Source: Apium graveolens
Taxonomy: Eukaryota > Streptophyta > Magnoliopsida > Apiales > Apiaceae
Assembly (NCBI RefSeq): GCF_009905375.1
Contig: NC_133656.1
Coordinates: forward strand, 236,552,396-236,616,395
Direction: 5' to 3'
Length of the DNA: 64,000 nucleotides
In this document: positions 44,612 through 56,800 of the stretch, piece by piece
Position numbering within the stretch: position 1 is the first letter of the stretch
How the letters are laid out: each line of letters opens with the position of its first letter
Translations under genes and position numbers: made by a program
Notes under the pieces: generated by a model
What the model saw: the letters and a program-made list of their open reading frames with translations, nothing else
Told to the model about the DNA's origin: nothing
The model's database searches: none

Positions 44612-45200
44612 GAAGAACTCTGAACAAGTGAATCTTTGGGATTGGTAGGGAAAAAAATTTTCATGGATGCAAATAAACATGTGATTGAATTCTCCATTTT
44701 GAAATTTGGTAAAGGCTGTAGAAGGGAGAGAGAAGATGGTGATGTGTAATATGTCTGCCATTTAGTTTGGTTAAAAAGGGGGTTTATGCTTTGGCCAAAA
44801 TTTATTCCAGACTTTGTAAAACTTGGACATATATTCTATGATGGAATAAATTTACGATGCTCAAATAAATTATTCATATTTGTATTTTCCATTTCAGTCT
44901 TCGTATTGGTTGAGTGATATTAAGTACTTTTGTACGTTTAGTGTTAAGGGATAGTAAATTTGTATATATTCTAAATTTCTCTTTATAACAGGTAACAAGA
45001 AAAGATACATACTTTATTTTTTTCACTATTTAGTACATATTTAACTTATATGATTTACTTTAATATTTTCCGCGTATTTGTTTACAGAAAAACGTGTAAA
45101 AGCAAACAAACTCTAACTTATACCTAGTATGAAGCGAAAGGGTTACAAATACACTTAACAGAGGTGAAGCATCCATGTTATCTTCTTTTACTATTACTAA

Positions 45201-47793
45201 CTAGCTTTATAACTCGTGTGAGACATGTGCATTCTCTAAAGTCATATGTTAAATTACAGTGTACATATTATATAAATGAAATATAAATTTTATTTTAAGA
45301 TGCATTTTTTTCTATTTTATATCGGATAATATATATATGATATTCGTAAAAGTTGTACTTGTTTTATATTTTGAGTTTTATTGTTAAATTTCCGTCATTG
45401 AGCACTTGAAAAGATCAAGTTGACTGATTGCTCTATAACCTGTGCAATGCAAGGGCATGCTCTAGATTGCGCATTTTTAATTGCAGTTGTTGGCAGTATA
45501 TTCGTGTTGTTTCTATGTGAATTGATGACATTAACGTGTTTGTATGAGTAGTTTTTGACCTTTTGGGGTGTGGTTATTGTTGGGTTCCGAAGGCATAAAA
45601 CGCAGCGGATAAACTTAAATAAAACAAAAATTTCGAAACCCACAAACAGGATCCATGTATAAATATGGGCAGATTATGGAGATAACGAATCATACCTTTC
45701 AAGAGCTTAGCTTTCACGAACTCAATGGATATCCTAGCTATCACGCTTTGTGTCTACCTCTCGGAGAAACAGCTCTATGGTATCCACACGAACACCTTCA
45801 AGAACGTCTCACGAACTTAACTACGGAATGGATGTACTAGCCTCCTTCTTGACGATATGAATTGCCTCTGCCTCTCTTTGCTGCTAGGGTTTTCTCAAAA
45901 ACGTACAAGCCTCTTTAACCTATCATTATGCATTTATAATGGCTGATTAAAAAGGCCCATAACAGCAAAGCCCAACCCTAGTAGGTATTAGATTAAATAT
46001 TAAAAACGAATTTCTGTTATTTAATTAATAACTAAGTCATACTTAATTATTATGGGCAAAAACATTCTTTTTAATTCGAATTTATATTATCTCAATTAAG
46101 TCTTACTTAATTATAATAAAATTCAAATAATCATCAATTAATTTAAATCCATAATTTAAATTAACTATTCCATTAAGTGCTCTATTTGTGCGACCCTATA
46201 GACTATTATTTAATTGGCAATAATTTTATTCTCTAATAAAATTATAAACAATGAGCGGTATCTAGTAATACATCATTGTTACCCAATTAAACAATAATTA
46301 AATCGTGATTAGATAAAACCTTTCATGATTAATGTTTTTCGTGTAATATAATCCCTTTAACCATACATATTATAGATTAAACTCGAGGCATGTATTTAGT
46401 CATCCTCTTCAACATTAAATCCGGGTTTACTTGATCCTTGAGTAGATTATCAAGACAAATCATTATTTGAGCATGGCCATGCTTTTATAATCTCACTCAA
46501 TCAAGAGGCCAATTATATCTCTCCTAATTATAGGAGGGTTAAATCATTTATCTATCATTCATATTTCTCATACGACTCATGATATACCCGATGTCCACTT
46601 TTATCATCACCCGATCAAAAGTAACTTTTAATGTAGTCAAAGTATATTAATCCTCGTATAGAAATATAATGATTTCAAGTCAAAGGATCGTTACACCATT
46701 ATCACTGTGAGTCTTTCTTATGACTTTATTAAACATGAAGAATCTCACTGTGGGTCTGTCCAGTACCATGTACTCTCACATGTATCTATGTATTGACTTT
46801 AGTATCCCCATACTTATAACCAATGAGATGTGGTTATCTTGGCAAACAACATACTAGTCTATCTATGTATTATTATTGTCCTATATAATAATACTCGACT
46901 AGGGACCTTTAAGAATATGATATATTATATAATCTCAAGTTCAAGTCATGTACTTAAACTATACAATTTGTATCATGATTCTAAGGACATTTATTATGCT
47001 AACAAAATATCGCAGTAATTAAGGTCATAATAAATACATTTATTGAATGATCAACTGACATAAAGATTTAAAAGAATAATGTATTGCCTTTAGGGCACCT
47101 ACACTAACAGTTATATCGATGCAAAACAAGTTTTTCGACATTTAACGTTAAGGTAAAATAATAGAGAAATGTAGTGGTGTTTTTCCCCGAAATATGAATA
47201 AATAATTTTTGAAATACCTAATTTATTTGAATGCTAAAAATCCGATAGATAAGGTACATGATTGTTGATCTGGGACCGGAAGTACGTGTTGCTAGACTAA
47301 TGATCCCATCAACTCGAAATATGTGTAATATTAATGATACTCGAGTTTTTTCAACTATTTTTCTTATATGCATGAAATTTCAATATTTGTTATATATTAA
47401 TACGATTAAAAAAATTCAGTATTATATCGTATATATCTTTAAAATTTCAATCTAATCATTGTTTACGTGTAGTTTTAATCATTTTTTGAAAATTATGTTT
47501 TTTTGTAATAGTTCCCGCATTGTTAGAATAAAAATATAATTTCTACTATTCGTGCTTCGATTTTCATACACTAATAATGTTTTTCTCCTTATAAATATAT
47601 TTAATTTATCTATATGATTATAAATTGTTAATATTAAATAATCAAGTAATAATAAATGTACGTAATAATGAGACATAATATTTAATACATGCATATTAAA
47701 TTAGAGGTAATTAATGCATGCGTATTAAATTAAAATAATTACTAACATACAATTATGAGGGCCAATTTAGTAATTTTAACATGATTAAATTGT
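45201..47793 (-). mobile_element. Helitron-like unit, copy 3 (truncated)
   Basis: Begins CTAGCTTTATAACTCGTGTGAG and follows copies 1 and 2 to GATTAAATTGT at 47,793, where homology stops. About 1.1 kb, including the TPP fragment, is missing from its right end. Without the 1.53-kb LTR insertion only ~1.05 kb remains. Confidence 0.55.
45578..47109. mobile_element. Large solo LTR or LTR-like insertion in copy 3
   Basis: A 1,532-bp insertion with ends TGTTGGG ... CTAACA and a perfect 5-bp target duplication GTTAT (45,573-45,577 and 47,110-47,114). The uninterrupted site is visible in copies 1 and 2. No gag or pol motif was found. It is probably a solo LTR of a large-LTR family, or a small non-autonomous element. 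Confidence 0.75.
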
Positions 47794-47821
47794 TTCATTC
47801 AACCCCCAATTTGCTCTATTA

Positions 47822-48299
47822 TATACTCCCCATCCCTCTCAATTCTTTAAATTTGACTGAGATATTTCGGCACATATTTTAAGACTCCTATATATTTCAT
47901 AAATTATTATTTTTTAAAAATTATTCTGAATAAAAATTTAATGTTTAAATTTTTATTGAGAAAATAAAATTTTAAAAATAAGTTATGGAATTATACTTTA
48001 CATACGCTTTAAGATACGTGTCGAGCAATGAAAAAGAAATATAAAGAAATGACCCAATTAATCCGTCTTGTTTGATTTTTGATGGTGAAATTGACTCAAC
48101 TTTGATAATAAATATAAACTCATTATTTCATTATCTTGAAAAACTGAAAAATACATATTGAAGTACATTGAACATACTTCCTAATGATATAATTTTTATA
48201 AATATTTTCGATAATATTATGTACAATTTTCAGTCAAACTTGGACTAATTTGACTGCAAAAAGTCGAACATGACAAATAAATCGGGACCAAAGAGTAAT
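47822..48299. mobile_element. Degenerate Stowaway-like MITE
   Basis: Left edge ACTCCCCATCCCTCTCAATT and right edge (complement) TTACTCTTTGGTCCCGATTT both resemble the plant CTCCCTCCGTCCC-type terminal repeats. The interior is AT-rich with no ORF. Boundaries are approximate. Confidence 0.35.
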
Positions 48300-48499
48300 C
48301 CATATGTTAATCCAAGAAAGTAATTTAAACGGCCATGATGATTAAATGGGGTGTAGCAAAATGCATGCACCCCCCTGCAGGAAATCATAACCCATTAAAC
48401 TAGACTTTGCCTTCAAGTCTTTCTGATTCCACTGGTCTTTTCTTATTCCTTTTCCTTGTTTCTTGACTCAACTTTCCTTTTCCTTGTATCTAATGTGTC

Positions 48500-48507
48500 T
48501 ATATATT
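48500..48507 (+). promoter_or_regulatory. TATA box of the HVA22-like gene
   Basis: TATATATT about 43 bases before the ATG at 48,550, implying a very short leader. Upstream is a CT-rich stretch (48,420-48,480). Confidence 0.4.
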
Positions 48508-48549
48508 CACAAATGTACAATAAAATCTTGCATAGAAGACTAAGAAACC

Positions 48550-50656
48550 ATGTTTTCTGAGATGGGCTTGGACTACTTTTTGATCATACTCACTAAATTC
48601 TTCAACTTTGTTTCTTGGTATTTTTCAAATTTATATGCATTTTTCATCTTTTTATTGCATGTGATTCTATGAAGTAATTGTTTTTATAGATGGGCTTAAA
48701 GGGTTTTAAATTCTTGTGTTAAAGTTCTCATCTTTATAGTAATTTAAGGTTCTTGGAATAAGTTTAGTACTGTTGAAGTAATGAAATGTGGATAATTATG
48801 CTTACATGATTCTGTATGTAAATTTTTATAATGGGCTTAAAGGGCTTTAATTTCTTTTTTTAAAGTTCTCATCTTTTTTTGATTCACTTAGTTGTTTTTT
48901 TAAGATTAATTTAAGATTCTTGGGATAAGTTTAGTACTCTTGAGGTCATAAATGTGTATAATTATGCTTATATGATTCTCTATGTAAATTATTGTAATGG
49001 GCTTAGAGGGTTTTAATTTTGTTAAAGTTCTCATCTTTTGATTCACTTAGTTGTTTTTTTGTATGCTTAAATTTACATTCTTGGGATGAATTTAGTACTG
49101 TTGAAATCGTGAATTTGTGTAATTATGTTTCCATGATTGTGTATGTAATGATATTGATTTTCGTTTTGTAGGCCTCCGTTTGCAATGGGGTATCCTTTGT
49201 AAGTTAGCTTTTTGATTTTTTTGTGATGTTCATGTTCTTTTCGAAAGTTGATTACGTTTGAGTTTCTTTTTTTTGTGAGCTCAAATTGGAAGTTTTGGGA
49301 TTTTTATTTTTGTTGGATAGGTATTTTTCGATTCGGGTGGTGGAGAACAATCAGAATTACCATCAATGTTTGGCTTATTGGGTTTTGTTTTCAATCACCA
49401 CCATTTTGGAGTTGCCTTCTACAAAGCTTCTACTATGGTAGTAATATTTTGCTTTATATATTTGTTACGTTTTTATCATTTATGTGTTTCTGTTAACTTG
49501 ATCCATGTGAATGTTATGTTTTTATTTAGAAGTTACTTTTTACAAGTGGACATTTAGGAGAAAATTGATCTCAAGATTAAATGTTCGAATAATTCATCCC
49601 TTGTCATACTTTTGGGAAACTGGATATATGATTTGTTTATATGACAAATACGAAGTAAATTGATCCACCCTACTCCATTTCTTGGAAACACTGGATAAGA
49701 CAGCTGTAAACTCCCATTAAGAACTTAACAGATACAGTGATATTGAATGTATTGTTTCATATAAATGACTTTGTGAATCAGATAACTACTACTAAGTGTA
49801 ACATTAAACTCTTACCAACAAGGTGATGTTGGTCCAACAATTTGATTTATTTTTTTGCCGAAAAAGCAATATTGATCTTGCATGTGGGACTTGCTCAAAA
49901 TGTTTTCTGGACTGTGTTATTTGTATCTCACATTTTCTGGACCCTGTGTTATTTGCAATCCCCACATGCGTATCGCATGATATGCTGGTTGATGTGTTTG
50001 GGCCAAATGAGCATTGTTTTCCACCTTTGTTCCTTATACACATCTTCCATGTGTATTTTACAATTTATGTGGTACTAATGGTGTTCTTCCAAAATTTTGA
50101 TATTCTGGTCGTCCTTGAATTGTAGTATTCTGGCGTTTTTTTTTTCTTATCCCCACACCGACATTATGTCCATCCTCTTTACATCGCTGAACAGGAAAAA
50201 TGAGGTGCAAGTAGGGGAGTACAGTTAACATTAAACAAGATACGAGTATTTTAACTTCAATGTCTTAATCTGATTCTTTTCAGGCTTCCCTTTTGGCCTT
50301 ATGCCAAAGGATTAGCAGCTTTGTTGCTAGTGACACCTTATTTTCATGGAGCTTCTTACATATACATGCACTATATAAGGCCCTCCATCTTTGGAACAAC
50401 ACAAGTAAACAGTATCATGATCACTTCAGAAACAAAAAGTTCCTTGTATGAAAATAATGGATTTCTTGATTCAGCAGTGGAACAATTTGAAGAGGGAAAG
50501 ATAGAACGAGTAAAACTTGTCGTTCATGAGGTAAGTTTGTGTCCTCGGATTGTTTTATTTTCTGAGCAGTGGAGCTGTTGATAATAGATACTCCTTAACT
50601 TTTTGGGTTTGTTTTGAATTAAGGAAAGGCTATCTTCAAGGGATTAATATTACCTG

Positions 50657-50691
<35 letters not shown>

Positions 50692-52407
50692 TTAGTCCAT
50701 AGTTAGTCCATAGTTAGTCCATACTCTATAGTCCATAGACTAAATTCAATCATTTTTAATATTTTCTTTGGCGGATTATTAATATTTGTGGATATGGTGA
50801 TTAAATAGTTACCAATAATAATGAAGTAAAAGCTCAACCAAATTATCTATTCGACTACAGATCATTAAGACAAATTATAAATAGTCATCTGGTTAAGATA
50901 TCCTTGCAACAAACTCAGTTAGATATTTATGCAACGTTTAAACTTCGAATTAAATAGAGAGTACGATTATTTAGTAGAATTTGGTTGAGTAGAAACTTGA
51001 CTGTGGAAGAAGCTACAGGAAAGATTATGTATTATGTTAAGAGAATAACTTGTTTCCTTTTATAAGTAAATTTTGATGCAGTAATGGCTTATTTAGTGCG
51101 TCCCTGTTATTCTCTTAAAATATTCTTCTCTCCCTTTTTACCATCCATTTAGCAATTTATTCGATTTCTGAGTTAAGTAAGAAAACCAAACTCTTATGTT
51201 GGATCTGTGCTAGATTTCACAAAATATTACAACTAAAAAATATTTGATAATACTGACCTATGTTTAAACTTTTATTCTGTAACGTGGTAGTTTTATTATT
51301 ATGGGGCTGCATTTCATACAAACCTGTATGTCAGTATGTGTATACATTATATATTGTACTTGATTGCTTATAGAGTTGGAGTATTATAGTAAATTTGGTT
51401 TGAGTCTACATACGTCTGCTGGTAAGGAAAATAATAATAAATAACCTCTCTCTGAAATGTAGTTTGTAATAATTGCAAGATGCAAATGTAGAGAATTCTA
51501 ATGCATATGTCAATTGTGTCTAAATTTGTTGTCTTATAACTTATGCTTAATAAAACAGTCATGTGTAACTGCTAAATTATCATGCCTGTGCTATTTCACT
51601 GCACAGGATGAATCAAGCTCTAGATATGATACAGAGAAAATATCTCAGATGTGGACAAAAAATCTAAAGAAAGTTCAAAAGGAGTGGAGCTGTGCGATAT
51701 GTCTTGTAAACACTGCTAGAAGAAAAGATCTGGAAAGTCATATGTGGGGCAAGAAGCACAAGCTCAGAGAAGAAGAGCTTAGAAAAGTTGAAATGGTGAC
51801 ATATAAAACAGCAGACATTTCTGTAGCGACTGGAATCAAGAGCAAATTTTTACTTCAGAACTTAAACCAAAAACTGACAGGTCTGCTTAATCCTGTTACG
51901 AGATGGTGTACTTGGATAAAACCTGAATTTGGATGCATGAAATTGAATACTGATGGATATATAGATAAAGATGGTTCTGGTTTTGGCGGTCTGCTCCGTG
52001 ATTACAAAGGTGAGCCCATATGTGCTTATGCCTCCAAAGCTTCTCATGATGATATTTTTATGGTTGAATTATGGGCTATATGGAGAGGACTTGTTCTTGC
52101 TTTAAGTTTAAAAATTAATACTATATGGATTGAATCTGATTCGTTGAGTGTGGTAAATACCATTAACAAAAAGCAGTCACATGGTCCAAAGCCCAGTAAC
52201 TGTTTACATCACATTTGGAACATGTTGAAGAAAATTGAGAGATACCAAGTTACTCATACGTGGCGTGAAGCAAACAGAGCTGCTGATCATGTAGCAAAGA
52301 TGAATCTCTCAGGAACTGATGTTGTAATCTGGCCAAGTGATTTTTCAGATGTCCTTCGCAAAATTATCAAAGATGATGCTCAAGGAACTTGGTATGTCCG
52401 ACACTAG
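48550..52407 (+). CDS. HVA22-like (TB2/DP1) protein fused to zinc finger and RNase H
   Basis: Five exons, 48,550-48,617, 49,172-49,198, 49,321-49,437, 50,284-50,530 and 51,607-52,407, join in frame to 419 residues. Residues ~1-100 are the TB2/DP1/HVA22 membrane domain (FNFVSWPPFAMGYPLYFSIR; LPFWPYAKGLAALLLVTPYF; HGASYIYMHYIRPSIFG), a family that bends ER membrane. After a linker comes a U1/matrin-type finger C-x2-C-x12-H-x5-H (CAICLVNTARRKDLESHMWG, then KKH). The C-terminus is an RNase H fold of the plant RVT_3 type with the D-E-D-D set visible in LNTDGYIDKDGSGFGG, MVELWAIWRGL, WIESDSLSVV and NRAADHVAK. Fingers of this kind occur in other plant HVA22-like proteins. Finger and RNase H share the last exon, so the fusion is at least in part a single exon, not an annotation artefact. 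Confidence 0.85.
50660..50745. repeat. (AT)n tract followed by AGTCCATAGTT repeats
   Basis: An alternating AT run of about 28 bases (50,660-50,688) is followed by five AGTCCATA-type units, the last next to an inverted one (CTATAGTCCATAGAC). It lies in the last intron of the HVA22-like gene. Confidence 0.85.
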
Positions 52408-52707
52408 TACAATGTACAGTTTAGTTGATATCGGTTAGCATGTACTTCTGTAAATGGAAGACAATGAAGTTAATCTATTTGGTTAGCATGTACTTGCGTA
52501 AATGGGAGACAATTTAAGTTAGTTTGTTTCGTATAAGCAACTTCTGCAGATAATTGTAAGCATGTAAGATTGATCAATGTGGTCAAGGAGAGAGCGCTGA
52601 TCATCTAACCTTGTTCTGTGCATGTAATGTCAGTTTCTCAGCTAGATTTACGCAAGATCAAGTCGAATGAATATAGTATTACAGTTGCTTTTTACATATA
52701 TTTTCAA

Positions 52708-53380
52708 CAGGGGTGTATACGGATTGGGTGGGTTGAGAGAATTTAGCAACCCAGCTTAATTAATTCGGATTTTCAAAATTTCAACCCAACCTGAACCTTT
52801 TAAATTTATAACCCAAACCAATTTGTATACTTCGATTTGGTTCGGTTTGATCGGTTTATTAAATATACAAAATTAATATAAAAAAATATATTAAAATATA
52901 AGGTCTCAAAGTCTAATGTACTTGAATATAGTTCCAAACAATATTACAATCTTCCATGTTGAATCGGTATTAAGTATCCAATTTTCGACACCAAAAAGAT
53001 TGATAATACAATTCTTACGCTTTAAATATTAGAATGAATCATTAAAGTAAAGACCTAATACTAGTCAAACATCTATTTTAATTACGAAATGAACTATAAA
53101 TACAGAGGTTATAAGTTAAGTAACATGTAGAGTTACAGATAACTGAATTTATTTAATGAGTCTATAAACATATTTATGGGATTGACTTATTAGCATGTAC
53201 GTATATTTAATCGGGTTGGGTTAAATTAATTTAAACATATTAAAATTCATATCCGATACAATTAAATCAAATTGACATTTTCTCAACTCAAATACGTATC
53301 AAGTTAAAAAAATTGGTTTGAATCGGCCGGAATAAGGTAGGTTCGAATTGAATTGGTCGGATTGGTCAAACACACCGTTG
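52708..53380. mobile_element. hAT-like MITE
   Basis: Left end CAGGGGTGTATACGG and right end (complement) CAACGGTGTGTTTG are imperfect inverted repeats of hAT type. The flanks TTTTCAAC and TTTCCAAC (52,701-52,708 and 53,381-53,388) match at 7 of 8 bases, as for an 8-bp target duplication, though one base overlaps the left end. The interior contains complementary YAACCCAACCY / GGTTGGGTT stretches and no ORF. It sits in the gap between two convergent genes. Confidence 0.5.
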
Positions 53381-53871
53381 TTTCCAACCAACATCAGAAA
53401 ATAATCGCCTTGCTCTGTTCTTTGTATGTATACATTGCTTCTGAATTAATATGCTTCGGACTAAATTAGAGTCTGACAAATTTGACAAATTTGCTTCGTA
53501 ATATAGTTACTGAACAATTTTTCGAATTGAAGTAAAAACGAAATTTAAACATATGATTTGCTTTACAAATGTAAAACATGTTTCGGTAACAAAACAAGAA
53601 AAAAAAAGTAGAGGGAATTCAGATTGCCAAAAAAGATGATGATTTACTAAATATTCACCAGTGTTGCAAAAAGAACTTGTGAATCTAAACACTGAAATAA
53701 TTGATAAAGTTAAAAAAAACAGAGAGTATTTGCAATAACAAATTGACTGTACAGTATTAAACATGTATCTGCCTGAAATTTCAAACAATGTTTCGAATCT
53801 CATCTCATGATTTCCCTTTTTGACATCATGATATTATCTACACAATCCTTCTTGTCCATATTTTGTTCACC

Positions 53872-56800
53872 CTAACCAAATCCAAATCCTTCATTGGCTT
53901 CATGGATAGCAAGAAGCAGTCTTTCCTCTAAATGCTGCTTCGAAGGATACTCTGGTAAATCCAACTGGTTGAAACTGCGCCCCAAACAAGAAAACATCGT
54001 TAGGCCAGTCTCGGTAAACAGAAACTGAACCATATACAAGTCTATTTCGTATGCATGTAAATACAATATATAGTTTTAAATGGCTATGTTACCATGTATG
54101 AGCAGATGGCAAGTGATCTGCGCTGCCATATGCCTTGTGAATCTGGAACTTCTGGGAGCCCGAAATTCCTTGTAATGCGCTAAACCCTTCTAAAGGTACC
54201 TGCAGACGCCCAACATGGAAATTTAACTTTTCAACCCGAATTCAATAATTTGCCAGATCACAATCATTCAACTAACTAACGGCATAACTTGTCAGATGCC
54301 ATAGAAAGGTCATAGCACACGTCTCCAGGCAAAAGAGTTGCACTTTATTCAATTTGGAAAACATTATATGTCCGGTCCAGACAAGCACACAATACAGATG
54401 ATACAGAATTAAATTATGTACCTTAGATGTGCCAGTAACAAACTGTAAGAGTCGTGCTTTATCCTCCTTGCTAAAAGCCTGTACAACCTCCCAAAACCAC
54501 TGTATAACTGGAGATGCGGCACTATACCCTGAATACTCGGTATTCATTCTCATGTCATCCACTACACAAGATAATAGAAAATAATGAGTTCAGAGAATTC
54601 AGTACTTTAACATATCAAGAACCTTAAAGTACTTAATCAGAGGACTCACAATCGATATCTGGTAGCCCACTAATTAACAGTTCCAGTTCTTTATCATTAA
54701 AAATAGATATTAAATCTCTTTTTATCAATTCATTGAACCCTTCCAAAAATGCATTTATCTGAGGACGAATAGCTGTGGTTAAACGATGTTCTGCAACTAA
54801 GTCAACATATTCATGCTTGTTTTCCTCGGTGACACGAATATTACGACCATTCTCACAAAGTTCATAGTCAGTTACCTGCAGCCACAGATCAGGATTCAGA
54901 TACAAGAGATTGCTGAAACTTATAACATAGACTAATACAAGTACTAACAAACTTACTTGTGCCCGTTCATATAATATCAGTTTCTCTTCATCAGCATCAA
55001 TGCTAAATGTCAAATCTAAGATGTCACTGATATCATTCTGCAAACGGTAACAGAGATTGTTAAACGTCAACAATTAAAGTTGGTAACAGTTTCAAGTAAA
55101 TAGTAAAAAATGTACAAGGATCTAATAACTACTCAAATGTACAAATGTACAACACGCCTTAACATCAAGAATAAAGCTTCTAAACCTACAGGGCAAAAAT
55201 TACTTTCTACAATTTAGAAGAGAATGCTTGAAAAAGTAACAAACCTCAAGCATCCACTTCAAATTTTTGAAATAATCAGGATCGATAGCTTCAATGTCAT
55301 GATAAGTAACTTTAACCCCAAGGATATGCTTGTAAAAGGATCTGGTGAAGTGAACGTCAAGAAGTTGACCATCGAAAAGCGCTTTTGCAACCTGTGCAAT
55401 AGACCGTTACATTAGCTATGCACACAAAAAAGAACTTCAAAAGTCATCAGAAACAAAAGAAACTCACAACTCTTCCAACAAACTTGAAGTATGACAAATG
55501 TTCTGTTTGGTAAACAGAATTTGGATTTGGCTGAAATGTCGATTCATTGCCAACTGTGGTAAAGAGTAGTGCTCCCTTGTCAAAAATAACCCTAGATAAC
55601 AATTGATACCATTCCCGTGTGAGTCCCCCCGCATCTATACCTTCCTCGCCTTGAAAGTGAACAGTTAACCTACCCTTCAAATCTTGTGTTGACCTCATGC
55701 GCAACTGATTATATGAATCTTCAAGAATGTAAGCCCTTCTAACGGAAATTCTTAAAGGACTGTGATGGTGATCATGCTGATGTTTAATTTTAGATCTAAA
55801 ATGAGCACGTTTATTGTCAAAGTCAATAAAGCGAGGAACTTTTAGCATTAGTGAGAAGGACTTCTCAAGCAAACCAGGATTTTGCCGGATGAAAGCATTG
55901 AGAAGCTTTCTATGCTTCTCCGAAAATTTGATAAATGCAATCTGCTTTTCATCTACTTTGTGAGCCGATCCTGAAGCTTTCGGCTTACTATCAGAAGTGG
56001 TTGCTTCTTCAACATCAGAAACCACAACATCGCCAAGATCATGCCCTGCACCCGACTGCGCAGGATTCAACTTCTCACACATCACAAAGAAGGATTCTAC
56101 GTAAGGAAGTATATTTTGTGTTCCCGCAGGGAGTGGAGGCATCACACCAGATGGTTTCGACGTTGAAGCCACAGAAGAGGTTGGCAAATCTCGAGGAGAA
56201 TCTGAATAGCTCTCTATTTTGCTTATGCAGGTACTCAGCTCTAGCCACAAAGGATCTAAAGCACCATTCATGCTCCCAAGTAGAGCAAGGGCAGCAGAGT
56301 GCTCTCTTTCAGAAAGAACTTTACCATTTTTATCTTGCACAGAAAGGGTAGCAACAAGTGAACTTACTGCCTGTAGTACCCTAAGGACAGCTGCACCATC
56401 AGAAGATGTAGCAGCATGTGGAGCCTTCTCCATTTCCCCAAATATATGCAACTCTTCCATGGCAGATTGAGTGAGACTTTGTATAGAGCCAGCTAATTCA
56501 GAGATAAATAGATGACAATGGACAGGAACGATTGCAACCAACTTCTTTAACACTTCAGCCACCAAAGCATAAGCATTGTCTGACAGGCTGATAACAAAAG
56601 GGTTGTGCAATTAGCCAAAATATTAATAGTCACGGAGCATAACATATGAAATGCGGCTAAAAAATTAAATGATACAAAAATGCCACATGCTAACTATACA
56701 CCTTAGTAAATGCAACAAGTTATTCTCAACCGACCTTTAGAGCAGTTGAGAAGCATCTTTCTGTAATCGTGTCCTCACAAGATAGTACATATAGTATGTC

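Larger units (their letters stand above)
42537..45200 (-). mobile_element. Helitron-like unit, copy 2
   Basis: Starts CTAGCTTTATAACTCGTGCGAG directly after copy 1 and ends CTATTACTAA at 45,200. On the minus strand the left edge reads hairpin (CGTG-TCTCG-CACG), AGTTATAAAG, CTAG, then T, which fits the Helitron 3' end rule (hairpin, ~10 bases, CTRR, inserted before T). Without its 505-bp LTR insertion the unit is about 2.15 kb, the same as copy 1. The opposite end lacks a clear TC start, so the Helitron assignment is tentative. Confidence 0.55.

Noticed and set aside
49823..50125. Overlapping ORFs of 78-100 codons
   Set aside because: They lie inside intron 3 of the HVA22-like gene, with low-complexity Phe/Cys/Val-rich translation.
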